The notes beneath the pieces are model-generated. The model worked only from the letters and a program-made list of their open reading frames with translations. It ran no database searches and had not been told where the DNA came from. Position numbers and translations under genes: made by a program. Below are positions 1-7,489 of a DNA stretch of 64,000 bases, piece after piece; the first letter of the stretch is position 1; every line of letters starts with the position of its first letter. Origin of the DNA: Ectopseudomonas mendocina (GTDB lineage: Bacteria > Pseudomonadota > Gammaproteobacteria > Pseudomonadales > Pseudomonadaceae). Where the stretch lies: assembly GCF_016008875.1 (NCBI RefSeq), contig NZ_JADTQG010000017.1, forward strand, positions 1-64,000, written 5' to 3'.

Positions 1-106
1 AGAAAACTGCGCGGCAGAACGCGTTCCTGCAATCGCGTGGGAGCGCTGCGTGCAACGCCAATAGCTCAGGCACAGTCGTGCGTAGGGCGTAGGGCGGCAC
101 CCTCCG

Positions 107-136
107 TAAGCTTCGCGAGCAGAGCTCGCTCCTACA
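107..136. repeat. REP-like hairpin
   Basis: GCGAGC at 115-120 and GCTCGC at 124-129 form a perfect stem around a 3-base loop, followed by CTCCTAC. This resembles the short GAGC/GCTC repeats scattered between Pseudomonas genes. The rest of bases 1-309 shows no coding sequence I can support; it should hold the promoter of the PilZ gene, but I see no convincing -35/-10 pair. Confidence 0.45.
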
Positions 137-309
137 GGCGATAGACGGCTCCAGCGACTTAGGGGATTTAACTATCTGTATCCCATGGTCGTCTTGCTGT
201 GATGAGTCACAGGCCTTATCAATGCGCGATTGCGTTTCGAATGATCTCGATTGATAACGACTGATCCTCGCGATCCCATCAGACGTGGCGAGCACTAAGG
301 CATTCTCCT

Positions 310-651
310 ATGCGTCAATCGAGTCGAATTACCTTCCGTTCCACCTTTCGCATCAAGATCAGCGATCGAGATAGCGACACCCTGATCGGTTATGCCGGCG
401 ACGTTTCCGAGTGCGGGATGAAACTGCTGACCGACACCCCGGTAGAGCCGGGAAGCGAGCTGAAGTTGCGCGTGCGTATGCGTGACCGGCAGGGGGAGAT
501 GCGTCAGGTGGACGTGGATATGACTTGTCAGTGGTCGCAGGAGAATATCCGCACAGGCTTTTTCGAGGCCGGGCTCGCTCTGCAGGGGGATTCGGCCGAG
601 TACGTCCGGCTGATCGAAGGGATGCGCAAGGTGCGAAAGGAGAAAGCTTAG
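310..651 (+). CDS. single-domain PilZ protein, putative c-di-GMP receptor
   Basis: This 113-residue protein is essentially one PilZ domain. Both c-di-GMP-binding motifs are visible: RxxxR (RITFR, residues 6-10) and DxSxxG (DVSECG, about residues 33-38). Beta-strand-rich sequence follows, ending in a basic helix. Proteins of this family bind c-di-GMP and pass the signal to a partner, often a flagellar motor or a polysaccharide synthase. The gene points toward flhA, and the two stops are only about 90 bases apart with a hairpin between. A role in controlling the adjacent flagellum is inference from position only; it lacks the extra YcgR N-terminal domain. Confidence 0.8.
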   Translation: MRQSSRITFRSTFRIKISDRDSDTLIGYAGDVSECGMKLLTDTPVEPGSELKLRVRMRDRQGEMRQVDVDMTCQWSQENIRTGFFEAGLALQGDSAEYVRLIEGMRKVRKEKA

Positions 652-704
652 GCGGGGCCAAAGCCGGAGGAGGACGATCTGCTGCTGTAAGGCTGGCAAG
701 GCGC

Positions 705-728
705 GGTGGATGCGAGAGCGCATCCACC
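705..728. terminator. hairpin between convergent pilZ-type gene and flhA
   Basis: A perfect 10-bp stem (GGTGGATGCG and CGCATCCACC) with loop AGAG lies between the two convergent stops. No long T tract follows on either strand, so it is a probable rather than a certain bidirectional terminator. Confidence 0.5.
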
Positions 729-741
729 TTCGGTGAATCGG

Positions 742-2838
742 TTAGCCCAGGGTGCCGAGAATATTCACACCTACTCGGTCAGGGATCTCGTTCTGCGACA
801 GCACATGCAACCCTGGACTGAACACCCGGGCGTAGCGTGCCAGCAACGGGCGTAGCTGCGGCATCACGGTCAGGATCGGTGGGTGGCCGTCCTTGCGCAG
901 TTTCTCCTTCACCACCGGCATGGTGTTCTGCAACTGGTTGAGCAGGCTCGGTTCCACCGGGATGTTGTCCAGACTCACCGGGCCGGCCTGCTGGGCGATG
1001 GCCAGGGCGTTGAGCAGGGTGTTTTCCAGCGCATTCTCGAGGATGAACACCGACAGCTCCTGACGCTCGCCGGCGATCATGCCGACGATGCTGCGCCGTA
1101 GCGCATAGCGCACGTCGGATGCCAGCAGCACCGGGTCCTTGGTCGACTCGCTGGCTTCCAGCAATGTGGTAGCGATGGTGACGATATCCTTGAGTGGCAC
1201 CTGCTCCTGCAGCAGCTGGCGGTAGACGCGGTGCTGCTGGGTATAACTGAGCTGGTTCTTCAGGCTCTCGGCCAGCTTCGGCGCCTGGACCTGGAGACGT
1301 TGCATCAGATGGTCGACGTCATCGTGCTTGAACACGTCCGGCAGGTGCTCGCGGATTACCTTGTTCAGGTGCGTGGCGATCACGCTGGCGCAGTCGATCA
1401 CCTGGTAGCCGAGATTCAGTGCACGCGCCTTGTCCTCCGGCTGAATCCACACTACCTGCATGCGGTAGGCCGGGTCGACGCCGAGGATGCCGTCGATCTC
1501 GCCATAGAGCTCCGGTGAGGGAATGGCCATCATGCGGTCGGCGTGCAGCTCGGCACCGTCAATCTTCTCGCCGTTGATCTGGATACTGTACTGCGAAGCC
1601 TTCAGGCGCAGGCTGTCGCGGATATGCACTTCCGGCAGAAGGAAACCCAAGCTTTCCGAAAGCGTCTGGCGTACGCCACGCACGCGCTGGGTCAGCGGCG
1701 CGCCGGCGGCTTCGTTGACCAGACCCACCAATTTGTAGCCCAGCGACACGGACAGACGCTCCACCAGCGGGATGTCTTCCCACACCATGTTTTGCGCGCG
1801 TTCCTGTTCCATCGCCTTGCCCAGGGCTTCCACTTGCTCCAGGCTCGCTGCTTCTTTCGGCGGGCCGTTGCGCGCCACCATCCAGGCGACGAAAGCCACC
1901 AGCGCGGCGAAGCTGATGAAGGCCAGGTGCGGCATGCCTGGCACCAGAGCCAGGACGAAGAGGATGCCGGCTACGGTGTAGAGCAGTGCCGGTTGGGCCA
2001 GCAGCTGGCGGTGTACCTGATCGGTAATCTCCGAGGATTCGTTGATCCGCGTGACGATGATGGCTGCCGCGGTGGACAGCAGCAGCGCCGGAATCTGCGC
2101 GACCAGGCCATCACCGATGGTGAGCAGGGCGTACTGCTGGAAAGCCTGACCCGCCCCCAGGTCGTAGACGAACAGGCCGATGGCGAAGCCGCCGAACAGG
2201 TTGATCAACAGGATCAGGATGCCGGCGATGGCGTCGCCGCGGACGAACTTCGAGGCACCGTCCATGGCACCGTAGAAGTCGGCTTCCTTGGCCACTTCGG
2301 CGCGGCGACGCTTGGCTTCGTGCTGCTCGATCAGCCCGGCATTGAGGTCGGCATCGATGGCCATCTGCTTGCCCGGCAGGGCGTCCAGGGTGAAGCGTGC
2401 GGTGACCTCGGAGATGCGCTCACCGCCCTTGGTGACGACGATGAAGTTGATGATCATCAGGATCACGAACACCACCAGTCCGACGATGAAGTTGCCGCCG
2501 ATCACCACCTCACCGAACGACTCGATCACCTTGCCCGCCGCGCCGGTGCCGGTATGACCTTCGAGCAGCACCACGCGGGTGGAGGCGACGTTCAGGCACA
2601 GGCGCAGCAGGGTGGTGATCAGAATCACCGTGGGGAACAGGGAGAAATCCAGCGGGCTCTTCGACGACACGCTGACCAGCAGCACCAGGATGGCCATGGC
2701 GATGTTGAAGGTGAACAGGGCGTCGAGCAGCACCGGCGGCAGCGGCAGGATGACCATGGCCAGGATCGACAGGATCAGCACCGGTATGCCGATACGGCCG
2801 CTGCGGAAGGTGGGCGCGAGTTGCTGCAGTAGGTTCAT
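742..2838 (-). CDS. flhA: flagellar export gate protein FlhA (lateral-type, LfhA)
   Basis: FlhA forms the nonameric inner-membrane ring of the flagellar type III export apparatus, and its cytosolic domain docks export chaperones. The 698-residue protein has the family layout: about eight transmembrane segments in residues 15-320, the FHIPEP-family signature around residues 145-175 (TLDALPGKQMAIDADL), and a soluble C-terminal domain from about 350. It is the last gene of the leftward operon, with its start 3 bases beyond the flhB stop. FlhA position, order and the LafK gene nearby mark it as the lateral (Flag-2) paralogue rather than the polar FlhA, which in Pseudomonas sits with flhF and fleN. 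Confidence 0.95.
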   Translation of the reverse strand: MNLLQQLAPTFRSGRIGIPVLILSILAMVILPLPPVLLDALFTFNIAMAILVLLVSVSSKSPLDFSLFPTVILITTLLRLCLNVASTRVVLLEGHTGTGAAGKVIESFGEVVIGGNFIVGLVVFVILMIINFIVVTKGGERISEVTARFTLDALPGKQMAIDADLNAGLIEQHEAKRRRAEVAKEADFYGAMDGASKFVRGDAIAGILILLINLFGGFAIGLFVYDLGAGQAFQQYALLTIGDGLVAQIPALLLSTAAAIIVTRINESSEITDQVHRQLLAQPALLYTVAGILFVLALVPGMPHLAFISFAALVAFVAWMVARNGPPKEAASLEQVEALGKAMEQERAQNMVWEDIPLVERLSVSLGYKLVGLVNEAAGAPLTQRVRGVRQTLSESLGFLLPEVHIRDSLRLKASQYSIQINGEKIDGAELHADRMMAIPSPELYGEIDGILGVDPAYRMQVVWIQPEDKARALNLGYQVIDCASVIATHLNKVIREHLPDVFKHDDVDHLMQRLQVQAPKLAESLKNQLSYTQQHRVYRQLLQEQVPLKDIVTIATTLLEASESTKDPVLLASDVRYALRRSIVGMIAGERQELSVFILENALENTLLNALAIAQQAGPVSLDNIPVEPSLLNQLQNTMPVVKEKLRKDGHPPILTVMPQLRPLLARYARVFSPGLHVLSQNEIPDRVGVNILGTLG

Positions 2839-2841
2839 GAA

Positions 2842-3975
2842 TCAGCCCCTGTTGGCCAAGCTGTCGGGAATCGGAAGGTTGCTCGCCAGTTGCGGCTTGC
2901 TTCTGCGGCCCTGGCGCCAGGCCTTGAGCTGCAGGATGTAGGTCAGCACATGGGCGACCGCTGTATACAGCGGTGCCGGGATCTGCTGGTTGATCTGGGT
3001 GGTGAAGTAGATGGCGCGTGCCAGCGGCGGAATCTCCACCACTTCGAGCTCGTGCTTGGCCGCCATCTGGCGCATGTACAAGGCGGTCTCGTCGACGCCC
3101 TTGGCCAGCACGAAGGGTGCGGCGGCCTTCTTGCTGTCGTACTTGAGCGCCACGGCGTAGTGCGTCGGGTTGACGATGACCACGTCGGCGTTCTTGATCA
3201 CCTTGCTGATCTGCCGCTGCAGCATCTGCCTTTGCAGCTGCTTGATGCGCGCCTTGACCTCGGGACGGCCCTCCTGATTCTTGTGTTCCTCCTTGCGCTC
3301 CTGCTTGGTCATGCGCAGTTTCTTCAGGAAGAAATAGCGCTGCAGCGGGATGTCGATGAAGGAGAACACGACGAAGATCAGCATCAGGCACAGGGTCAGA
3401 TTGAAGGTCAGGTCAAAGGCTGCCGAGACGGCCTCGAGCACGCTGCTGCGCTGCAACGCGATCAGGTCCGGGAGGGCTGCGCGCACCAGAACATAGCCAA
3501 CGCCGAGCAGTACCAGCACCTTGAGCACCGACTTGAGCAGCTCGCTCCAGTTCTGTGCCGAGAAGATCCGGCCGAGGCCGGTGATGGGGTTGAGCTTGCT
3601 GAATTTAGGCGCGAAGTTCTTCGCGGAGAACACCCAGCCGCCGGGCACCAGCGACAGCACCACGACCAGCAGGGAAGTGAGCAGCAGCGGTGCCAGCAGC
3701 TTGATGAACACCAGCATGTTGTAGCCAAGCAGGGTGTCGAGGTCATCCAGGCCAATCTCGCTGTGGCCAAACTGGATATAGGACAGGCGGAAGCTGTCGC
3801 TGAGCCCTTCGAGGAACAGCCCGGCGCTGAATTTGAGGATGAACAGCGTGGCGATCAGCGAGATGGTGGTCGACAGGTCCTTGGAGCGCGCGACCTGGCC
3901 ATCGTCCTTGCTCTTCTTCAGCTTGTGCGCGGAGGCCTCTTCCGTTTTTTCCTGGCCGCTGTTCTGCTCAGACAT
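2842..3975 (-). CDS. flhB: flagellar export switch protein FlhB (lateral-type, LfhB)
   Basis: FlhB is the membrane switch that changes export from rod/hook to filament substrates after self-cleavage. The 377-residue protein has a charged N-terminus, four hydrophobic segments in about residues 30-215 and a cytosolic domain with the intact autocleavage motif NPTH (in VIVNPTHYAVALKY, about residues 270-283). Its 5' end overlaps fliR by 8 bases, which suggests coupled translation. The C-terminal tail after the cleavage domain is longer than minimal and rich in basic residues. Confidence 0.95.
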   Translation of the reverse strand: MSEQNSGQEKTEEASAHKLKKSKDDGQVARSKDLSTTISLIATLFILKFSAGLFLEGLSDSFRLSYIQFGHSEIGLDDLDTLLGYNMLVFIKLLAPLLLTSLLVVVLSLVPGGWVFSAKNFAPKFSKLNPITGLGRIFSAQNWSELLKSVLKVLVLLGVGYVLVRAALPDLIALQRSSVLEAVSAAFDLTFNLTLCLMLIFVVFSFIDIPLQRYFFLKKLRMTKQERKEEHKNQEGRPEVKARIKQLQRQMLQRQISKVIKNADVVIVNPTHYAVALKYDSKKAAAPFVLAKGVDETALYMRQMAAKHELEVVEIPPLARAIYFTTQINQQIPAPLYTAVAHVLTYILQLKAWRQGRRSKPQLASNLPIPDSLANRG

Positions 3976-4762
3976 CGCCGCCCTCGCGCAGGATCACGCC
4001 CATGCCGTTGAGCAGCTCGCGGGTCAGATGCAGGTAGCTGTCGGGCAGGTTCGGCAGGGTCAGGTAGATGCACAGCAGGCCCATCAGGATGCTGATGGGG
4101 AAGCCCAGGGAGAACAGGTTCATCGCCGGTGAGATGCGGTTGAGCAGGCCGAAGCAGAACTGCACCAGTGTCAGGCAAAACACGATCGGCAGGGTCACCA
4201 GCACGGCGGCGGCCAAAACCCAGGCGAAGGCCTGAACGAAACTCTGCGCGCCGAGGTAATGCAGGCCGCTGCCCACCGGCCAGAACAGGAAGCTCTGATA
4301 CAGCACGCTGACGGTGACCAGGTGGCCGTCGATGGCGAAGAACAGCAGCACCAGCAGGATGAAGTACAGCTGGTAGATGATCGAAGACGACGACACGCCG
4401 TTCACCGGGTCGTTGTAGCGCGCCATGCTCATGCCCATCTGCGTCGACACCACCTCGCCGACCAGCATGAAAATGGTGAACACCAGCTGCAGGGTCAGGC
4501 CCAGCAGCACGCCGAAGGCTATCTGTTCCAGCGCGGTCATCAGGCCTTTCAGCGATAGCGGATCGATCTGCGGCATGTCCGGCAGTGCCGCACCGAGGGC
4601 GACCGTCAGCGCCAGGGCGAGGAGAATGCGTACGCGCACCGACACCGCCTTGTGGTTGAACAGCGGCGCCATGCTGAGCAGCGCGACGATGCGGCAGAAC
4701 GGCCACCAGTAGGCCTGCAGGCTGGTCAGGTACTGGCTGGCATGCAGTACGGGTTCGGACAT
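3968..4762 (-). CDS. fliR: flagellar export gate protein FliR
   Basis: FliR is one of the FliP5Q4R1 core subunits of the flagellar secretion pore. The 264-residue product has the usual length and is hydrophobic throughout, with about six membrane segments and the conserved stretch GEVVSTQMGMSMARYNDP near residues 106-123. Spacing is 3 bases from fliQ upstream and there is an 8-base overlap with flhB downstream, so it belongs to the tightly packed export operon. Confidence 0.94.
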   Translation of the reverse strand: MSEPVLHASQYLTSLQAYWWPFCRIVALLSMAPLFNHKAVSVRVRILLALALTVALGAALPDMPQIDPLSLKGLMTALEQIAFGVLLGLTLQLVFTIFMLVGEVVSTQMGMSMARYNDPVNGVSSSSIIYQLYFILLVLLFFAIDGHLVTVSVLYQSFLFWPVGSGLHYLGAQSFVQAFAWVLAAAVLVTLPIVFCLTLVQFCFGLLNRISPAMNLFSLGFPISILMGLLCIYLTLPNLPDSYLHLTRELLNGMGVILREGGDV

Positions 4763-4765
4763 GCG

Positions 4766-5038
4766 TCAGCCCACCAGGCGACCGGCCTGCTTGAAGGTTT
4801 CGATGAACAGGTCCCCCAGCGTGCGCAGGATCCAGTGGCCGGAGAACACCAGCATGGCCAGGGTAATCAGCAGGCGCGGGAGGAAGCTGAGCATCTGCTC
4901 GTTGATCTGTGTGGCCGCCTGGAAAATGCTCACCAAGAGGCCGCCGAGCAGGCTCGGCACCACCAATACGCAGACGATCAGGCCGGTAATGTAGACGGCA
5001 TGGGCCACCAACTCGGCGGCGTGTTCGGGCGTGAACAT
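4766..5038 (-). CDS. fliQ: flagellar export gate protein FliQ
   Basis: FliQ contributes four copies of a two-helix hairpin to the export gate. The 90-residue protein has exactly that form: hydrophobic helices near residues 13-38 and 50-75 around a loop with the family's QAATQINEQMLSFLPRL stretch. It lies between fliP (12 bases upstream) and fliR. Confidence 0.93.
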   Translation of the reverse strand: MFTPEHAAELVAHAVYITGLIVCVLVVPSLLGGLLVSIFQAATQINEQMLSFLPRLLITLAMLVFSGHWILRTLGDLFIETFKQAGRLVG

Positions 5039-5050
5039 CGCAAGGCCTCG

Positions 5051-5806
5051 CTAATAGGGCTGGATACTGGTGGTGAGGGTGCCGACCAGCAGCGTCCAGC
5101 CGTCCACCAGAACGAAGACCAGCAGTTTGAACGGCAGCGAGATCATCATCGGCGACAGCATCATCATGCCCATCGCCATCAGCACGCTGGCCACCACCAG
5201 GTCGATCACCAGAAAGGGCACGAAGATCATGAAGCCGAGCTGGAAGGCGGTCTTCAGCTCGCTCAGTACGAAGGCCGGCAGCAGCAGGGAGAAGTCCAGT
5301 TGGGCGAGGTCGTCGGGCATTTCCTCGCCGGCCAGGGCGACCAGGGTTTCCAGCGAGTTCTTGCTGGTTTGCGCCAGCATGAACTGGCTGATGATGCGCT
5401 TGCCTTCGCCCAGGCCCTGCTCGAGGCTGATCTGGTCTGCCTCGAACGGGACGTAGGCCTCCGTGTACATCTCCTGCCACACCGGGCGCATCACCAGCAG
5501 GGTGAGGCACAGGGCGATACCGATCAGCACCGGGTTGGGTGGGCTCTGCTGCAGGCCGATGGCCTGACGCAGAATCGCCAGGACGATGATGAAACGAGTG
5601 AAGCAGGTCATCATCATCAACATGGCCGGGAGAAAGCCCAGCAGCGTCATGATCAGCAGGATCTGCAGCTTGACGCTCAGAGTCTGGCCGTCTTCGGTGT
5701 CGTTGAAGTTGAACAGGGTGATGTCGCCGCCAGCTGCCTGAGCCAGCAGCGGGCAGCACAGGGCCGTCAGCAGCAGGCCAAGTTGCAGCAGCCGGCGCAG
5801 CATCAC
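5051..5806 (-). CDS. fliP: flagellar export gate protein FliP
   Basis: FliP is the main pore subunit of the FliPQR gate. The 251-residue product starts with a cleavable signal peptide (about residues 1-25, ending AQA), then has four membrane helices. The family signatures are present: TCFTRFIIVLAILRQAIGLQ (about residues 67-86) and PFKLLVFVLVDGW near the C-terminus. It overlaps fliN by 4 bases. No fliO lies beside it, as in lateral clusters and unlike the primary Pseudomonas fliLMNOPQR-flhB operon. Confidence 0.95.
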   Translation of the reverse strand: MMLRRLLQLGLLLTALCCPLLAQAAGGDITLFNFNDTEDGQTLSVKLQILLIMTLLGFLPAMLMMMTCFTRFIIVLAILRQAIGLQQSPPNPVLIGIALCLTLLVMRPVWQEMYTEAYVPFEADQISLEQGLGEGKRIISQFMLAQTSKNSLETLVALAGEEMPDDLAQLDFSLLLPAFVLSELKTAFQLGFMIFVPFLVIDLVVASVLMAMGMMMLSPMMISLPFKLLVFVLVDGWTLLVGTLTTSIQPY

Positions 5807-6174
5807 ACGCCCAGCCCGCTGAGGCCGCTACCGGACAGCTCGACGATGCGCAGGCCGTAGTTGCCGTTCATCACCACCACCTCGGCCTTGGCGAACAGCG
5901 CACCGTTGACTTTCACGTCCAGCGGCTCGCCGGCCAGCTTGTCGAGGGCGATCACGCTGCCGGCGTCGACATCCATCAGCTCCTTGAGGGTGATCTCGGT
6001 GGAGGCCACCTCCAGGGTGACGTTGACCGGGATCTTGCCGAAGAAGCTCAGGTCCTGCTGCGGCAATGCGGCGGGCGCCTGCTCGGGCAAGGAGTCGCTG
6101 ACGGCCTCGTCGAGATTGAGGCCGGCGTCGTTGATCAGGCTGTCGAAATCGTTATCGGAAATGGGGCTGCTCAT
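5803..6174 (-). CDS. fliN: flagellar motor switch protein FliN
   Basis: FliN makes up the lower C-ring of the motor switch and also helps dock FliH. The 123-residue protein has a variable acidic N-terminal half and a C-terminal SpoA domain (about residues 45-120) with the hallmark IPVNVTLEVASTEITLKELM and a final NYGLRIVEL strand. It overlaps fliM upstream and fliP downstream by 4 bases each. Confidence 0.92.
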   Translation of the reverse strand: MSSPISDNDFDSLINDAGLNLDEAVSDSLPEQAPAALPQQDLSFFGKIPVNVTLEVASTEITLKELMDVDAGSVIALDKLAGEPLDVKVNGALFAKAEVVVMNGNYGLRIVELSGSGLSGLGV

Positions 6175-7010
6175 GGGGTCTTCACGCTCTCAAGAGAAGT
6201 CAGGAACAAGGAGCCGTCGTCTTCGAAGATGGCGCCGCGAAACAGCTTCTGCTGGTTGATCTGTACGTCGCAGCGCTCCAGCAGGCGCATCGGCAGGATG
6301 TCGCCGGGACGCAGGGCGAGAACCTGCGACAGGGGCATCTGCAGGCTGGCCACCACGCAGTCCAGGCGCACCGGCAACTGACGAATCTGATTGAGCGAAT
6401 TACCGCTCTGGGCCACCGCAACCGGAGGCGTCAGGCGGCTGGTCAGCTCGTCGACCAGCTGTGTGTCCAGGTAGATGAAGATCGATGCCTGGCTGCCAGT
6501 GATATGGCTGGTGAAGTTGAACTCCGCCACGTATTCCCAGGCGGCCTCTTCATAGGCGTTGTCATAAGGCTCGAGCTTGCCGAAGGTCTGGCCGGCGAGG
6601 ATCGAGCGGGCGAACAGCTGGCTCACGTCCAGGCCCAGGCGCGTACGCATACGCTGCTCCGAGGTGCTCACCGGCGGCGCTTCATGGTTGGGCAGGCAGG
6701 TGCCACCGTAGTAACACTCCAGCGCTTCGGTCAGCAGAGGGCGGTCCATGGCGAAGCCGACCTTGCCCAATGGCGAGCGATAAAGGCACTCGGCTTCTTT
6801 ATTCACCTGCTCGTGAACATCCACCCGCAGCAACTCGAGATTGATTCGATAGTTGCGCAAAAAGTAATCACTGATGATTCGCGGATATTTGCTGGAGAGC
6901 TCGCGAATATAGTGCGGAATCTTGTGGTAATGCCGGCCAAGTTTCTGCGGTTTCAACCGGGTCAGACTGTCGGCGGGCACGCCATGAAGGACTTTTTTAA
7001 TCCCCGTCAT
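6171..7010 (-). CDS. fliM: flagellar motor switch protein FliM (lateral-type), lacking the usual CheY-binding N-terminus
   Basis: FliM links FliG and FliN in the C-ring. The middle domain (about residues 30-190 here) and a C-terminal SpoA domain (VQINQQKLFRGAIFEDDG) are recognisable. I take ATG 7010 (279 residues, AGGA about 13 bases upstream); a GTG at 7052 would add 14 residues. With either start, the N-terminal peptide (LSQxEIDALLxG type) that binds CheY-P in ordinary FliM is missing, and none is found in the same frame further upstream. It is first in the leftward operon fliM-N-P-Q-R-flhB-flhA. Confidence 0.88.
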   Translation of the reverse strand: MTGIKKVLHGVPADSLTRLKPQKLGRHYHKIPHYIRELSSKYPRIISDYFLRNYRINLELLRVDVHEQVNKEAECLYRSPLGKVGFAMDRPLLTEALECYYGGTCLPNHEAPPVSTSEQRMRTRLGLDVSQLFARSILAGQTFGKLEPYDNAYEEAAWEYVAEFNFTSHITGSQASIFIYLDTQLVDELTSRLTPPVAVAQSGNSLNQIRQLPVRLDCVVASLQMPLSQVLALRPGDILPMRLLERCDVQINQQKLFRGAIFEDDGSLFLTSLESVKTP

Positions 7011-7489
7011 GTTGTGGGCTGTATTCCTGGTTGTAACTGCGTGAGCACCCACGAGGCATTCGAAGGGCGTGCAGAGGACGTTTTGATATGCCGGCAGGCC
7101 GCAGCGGCATCGCTGGGGCCATGGCGTCGAAAATCATCCGGGCACAGCGCTGCAGCCCAGTGATGACGAGGGGAAGTCTAGGCGGAGGGAGGGTGGGAAA
7201 TTAAATCAATAGATATCAAATGCTGTTTTTGATGGCTGCTTGCCAGCATTGATAGGAAATAACAGCAAGTAATTCGGCGATTTTCTGTGCGCTTGTTAAC
7301 GTCCGCGCCGTGATCCGTCGCGCATATAGATGCCACGCAGAAAAGTGCTGCTGAGTTGACCCATAAGGGCGACGGAAAGTTTCAAAAAATTAAGGGGCCC
7401 TGTGAAAAAAATCTGTCATCTGCTTGGCAGTTTTGAACACGCGGTCGAACGCCGCCGCCTGGCTCATGAAAGACAACGGGTGATTTACC
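7011..7489. promoter_or_regulatory. divergent control region between fliM and lafK operons
   Basis: This gap of roughly 440-480 bases should hold the promoters of both flagellar operons. It is more AT-rich than its surroundings. An imperfect inverted repeat (ATCAAATGCTG 7215-7225, CAGCATTGAT 7244-7253) is a possible operator. Within it lies a weak sigma-54-like match on the plus strand, TGGC at 7233 with GC at 7246-7247 in GG-N10-GC spacing. No strong sigma-54 or sigma-70 match was found on the minus strand. The promoter assignment is tentative. Confidence 0.35.

Noticed and set aside
3918..5759. Long minus-strand frame overlapping fliP, fliQ and fliR
   Set aside because: Rich in Pro, Arg and Ala, out of frame with clear export-gate genes that have membrane helices and family motifs.
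7431..7450. TTGGCAG near 7424-7430 as a sigma-54 promoter for lafK
   Set aside because: The required GC ten bases after the GG is absent.
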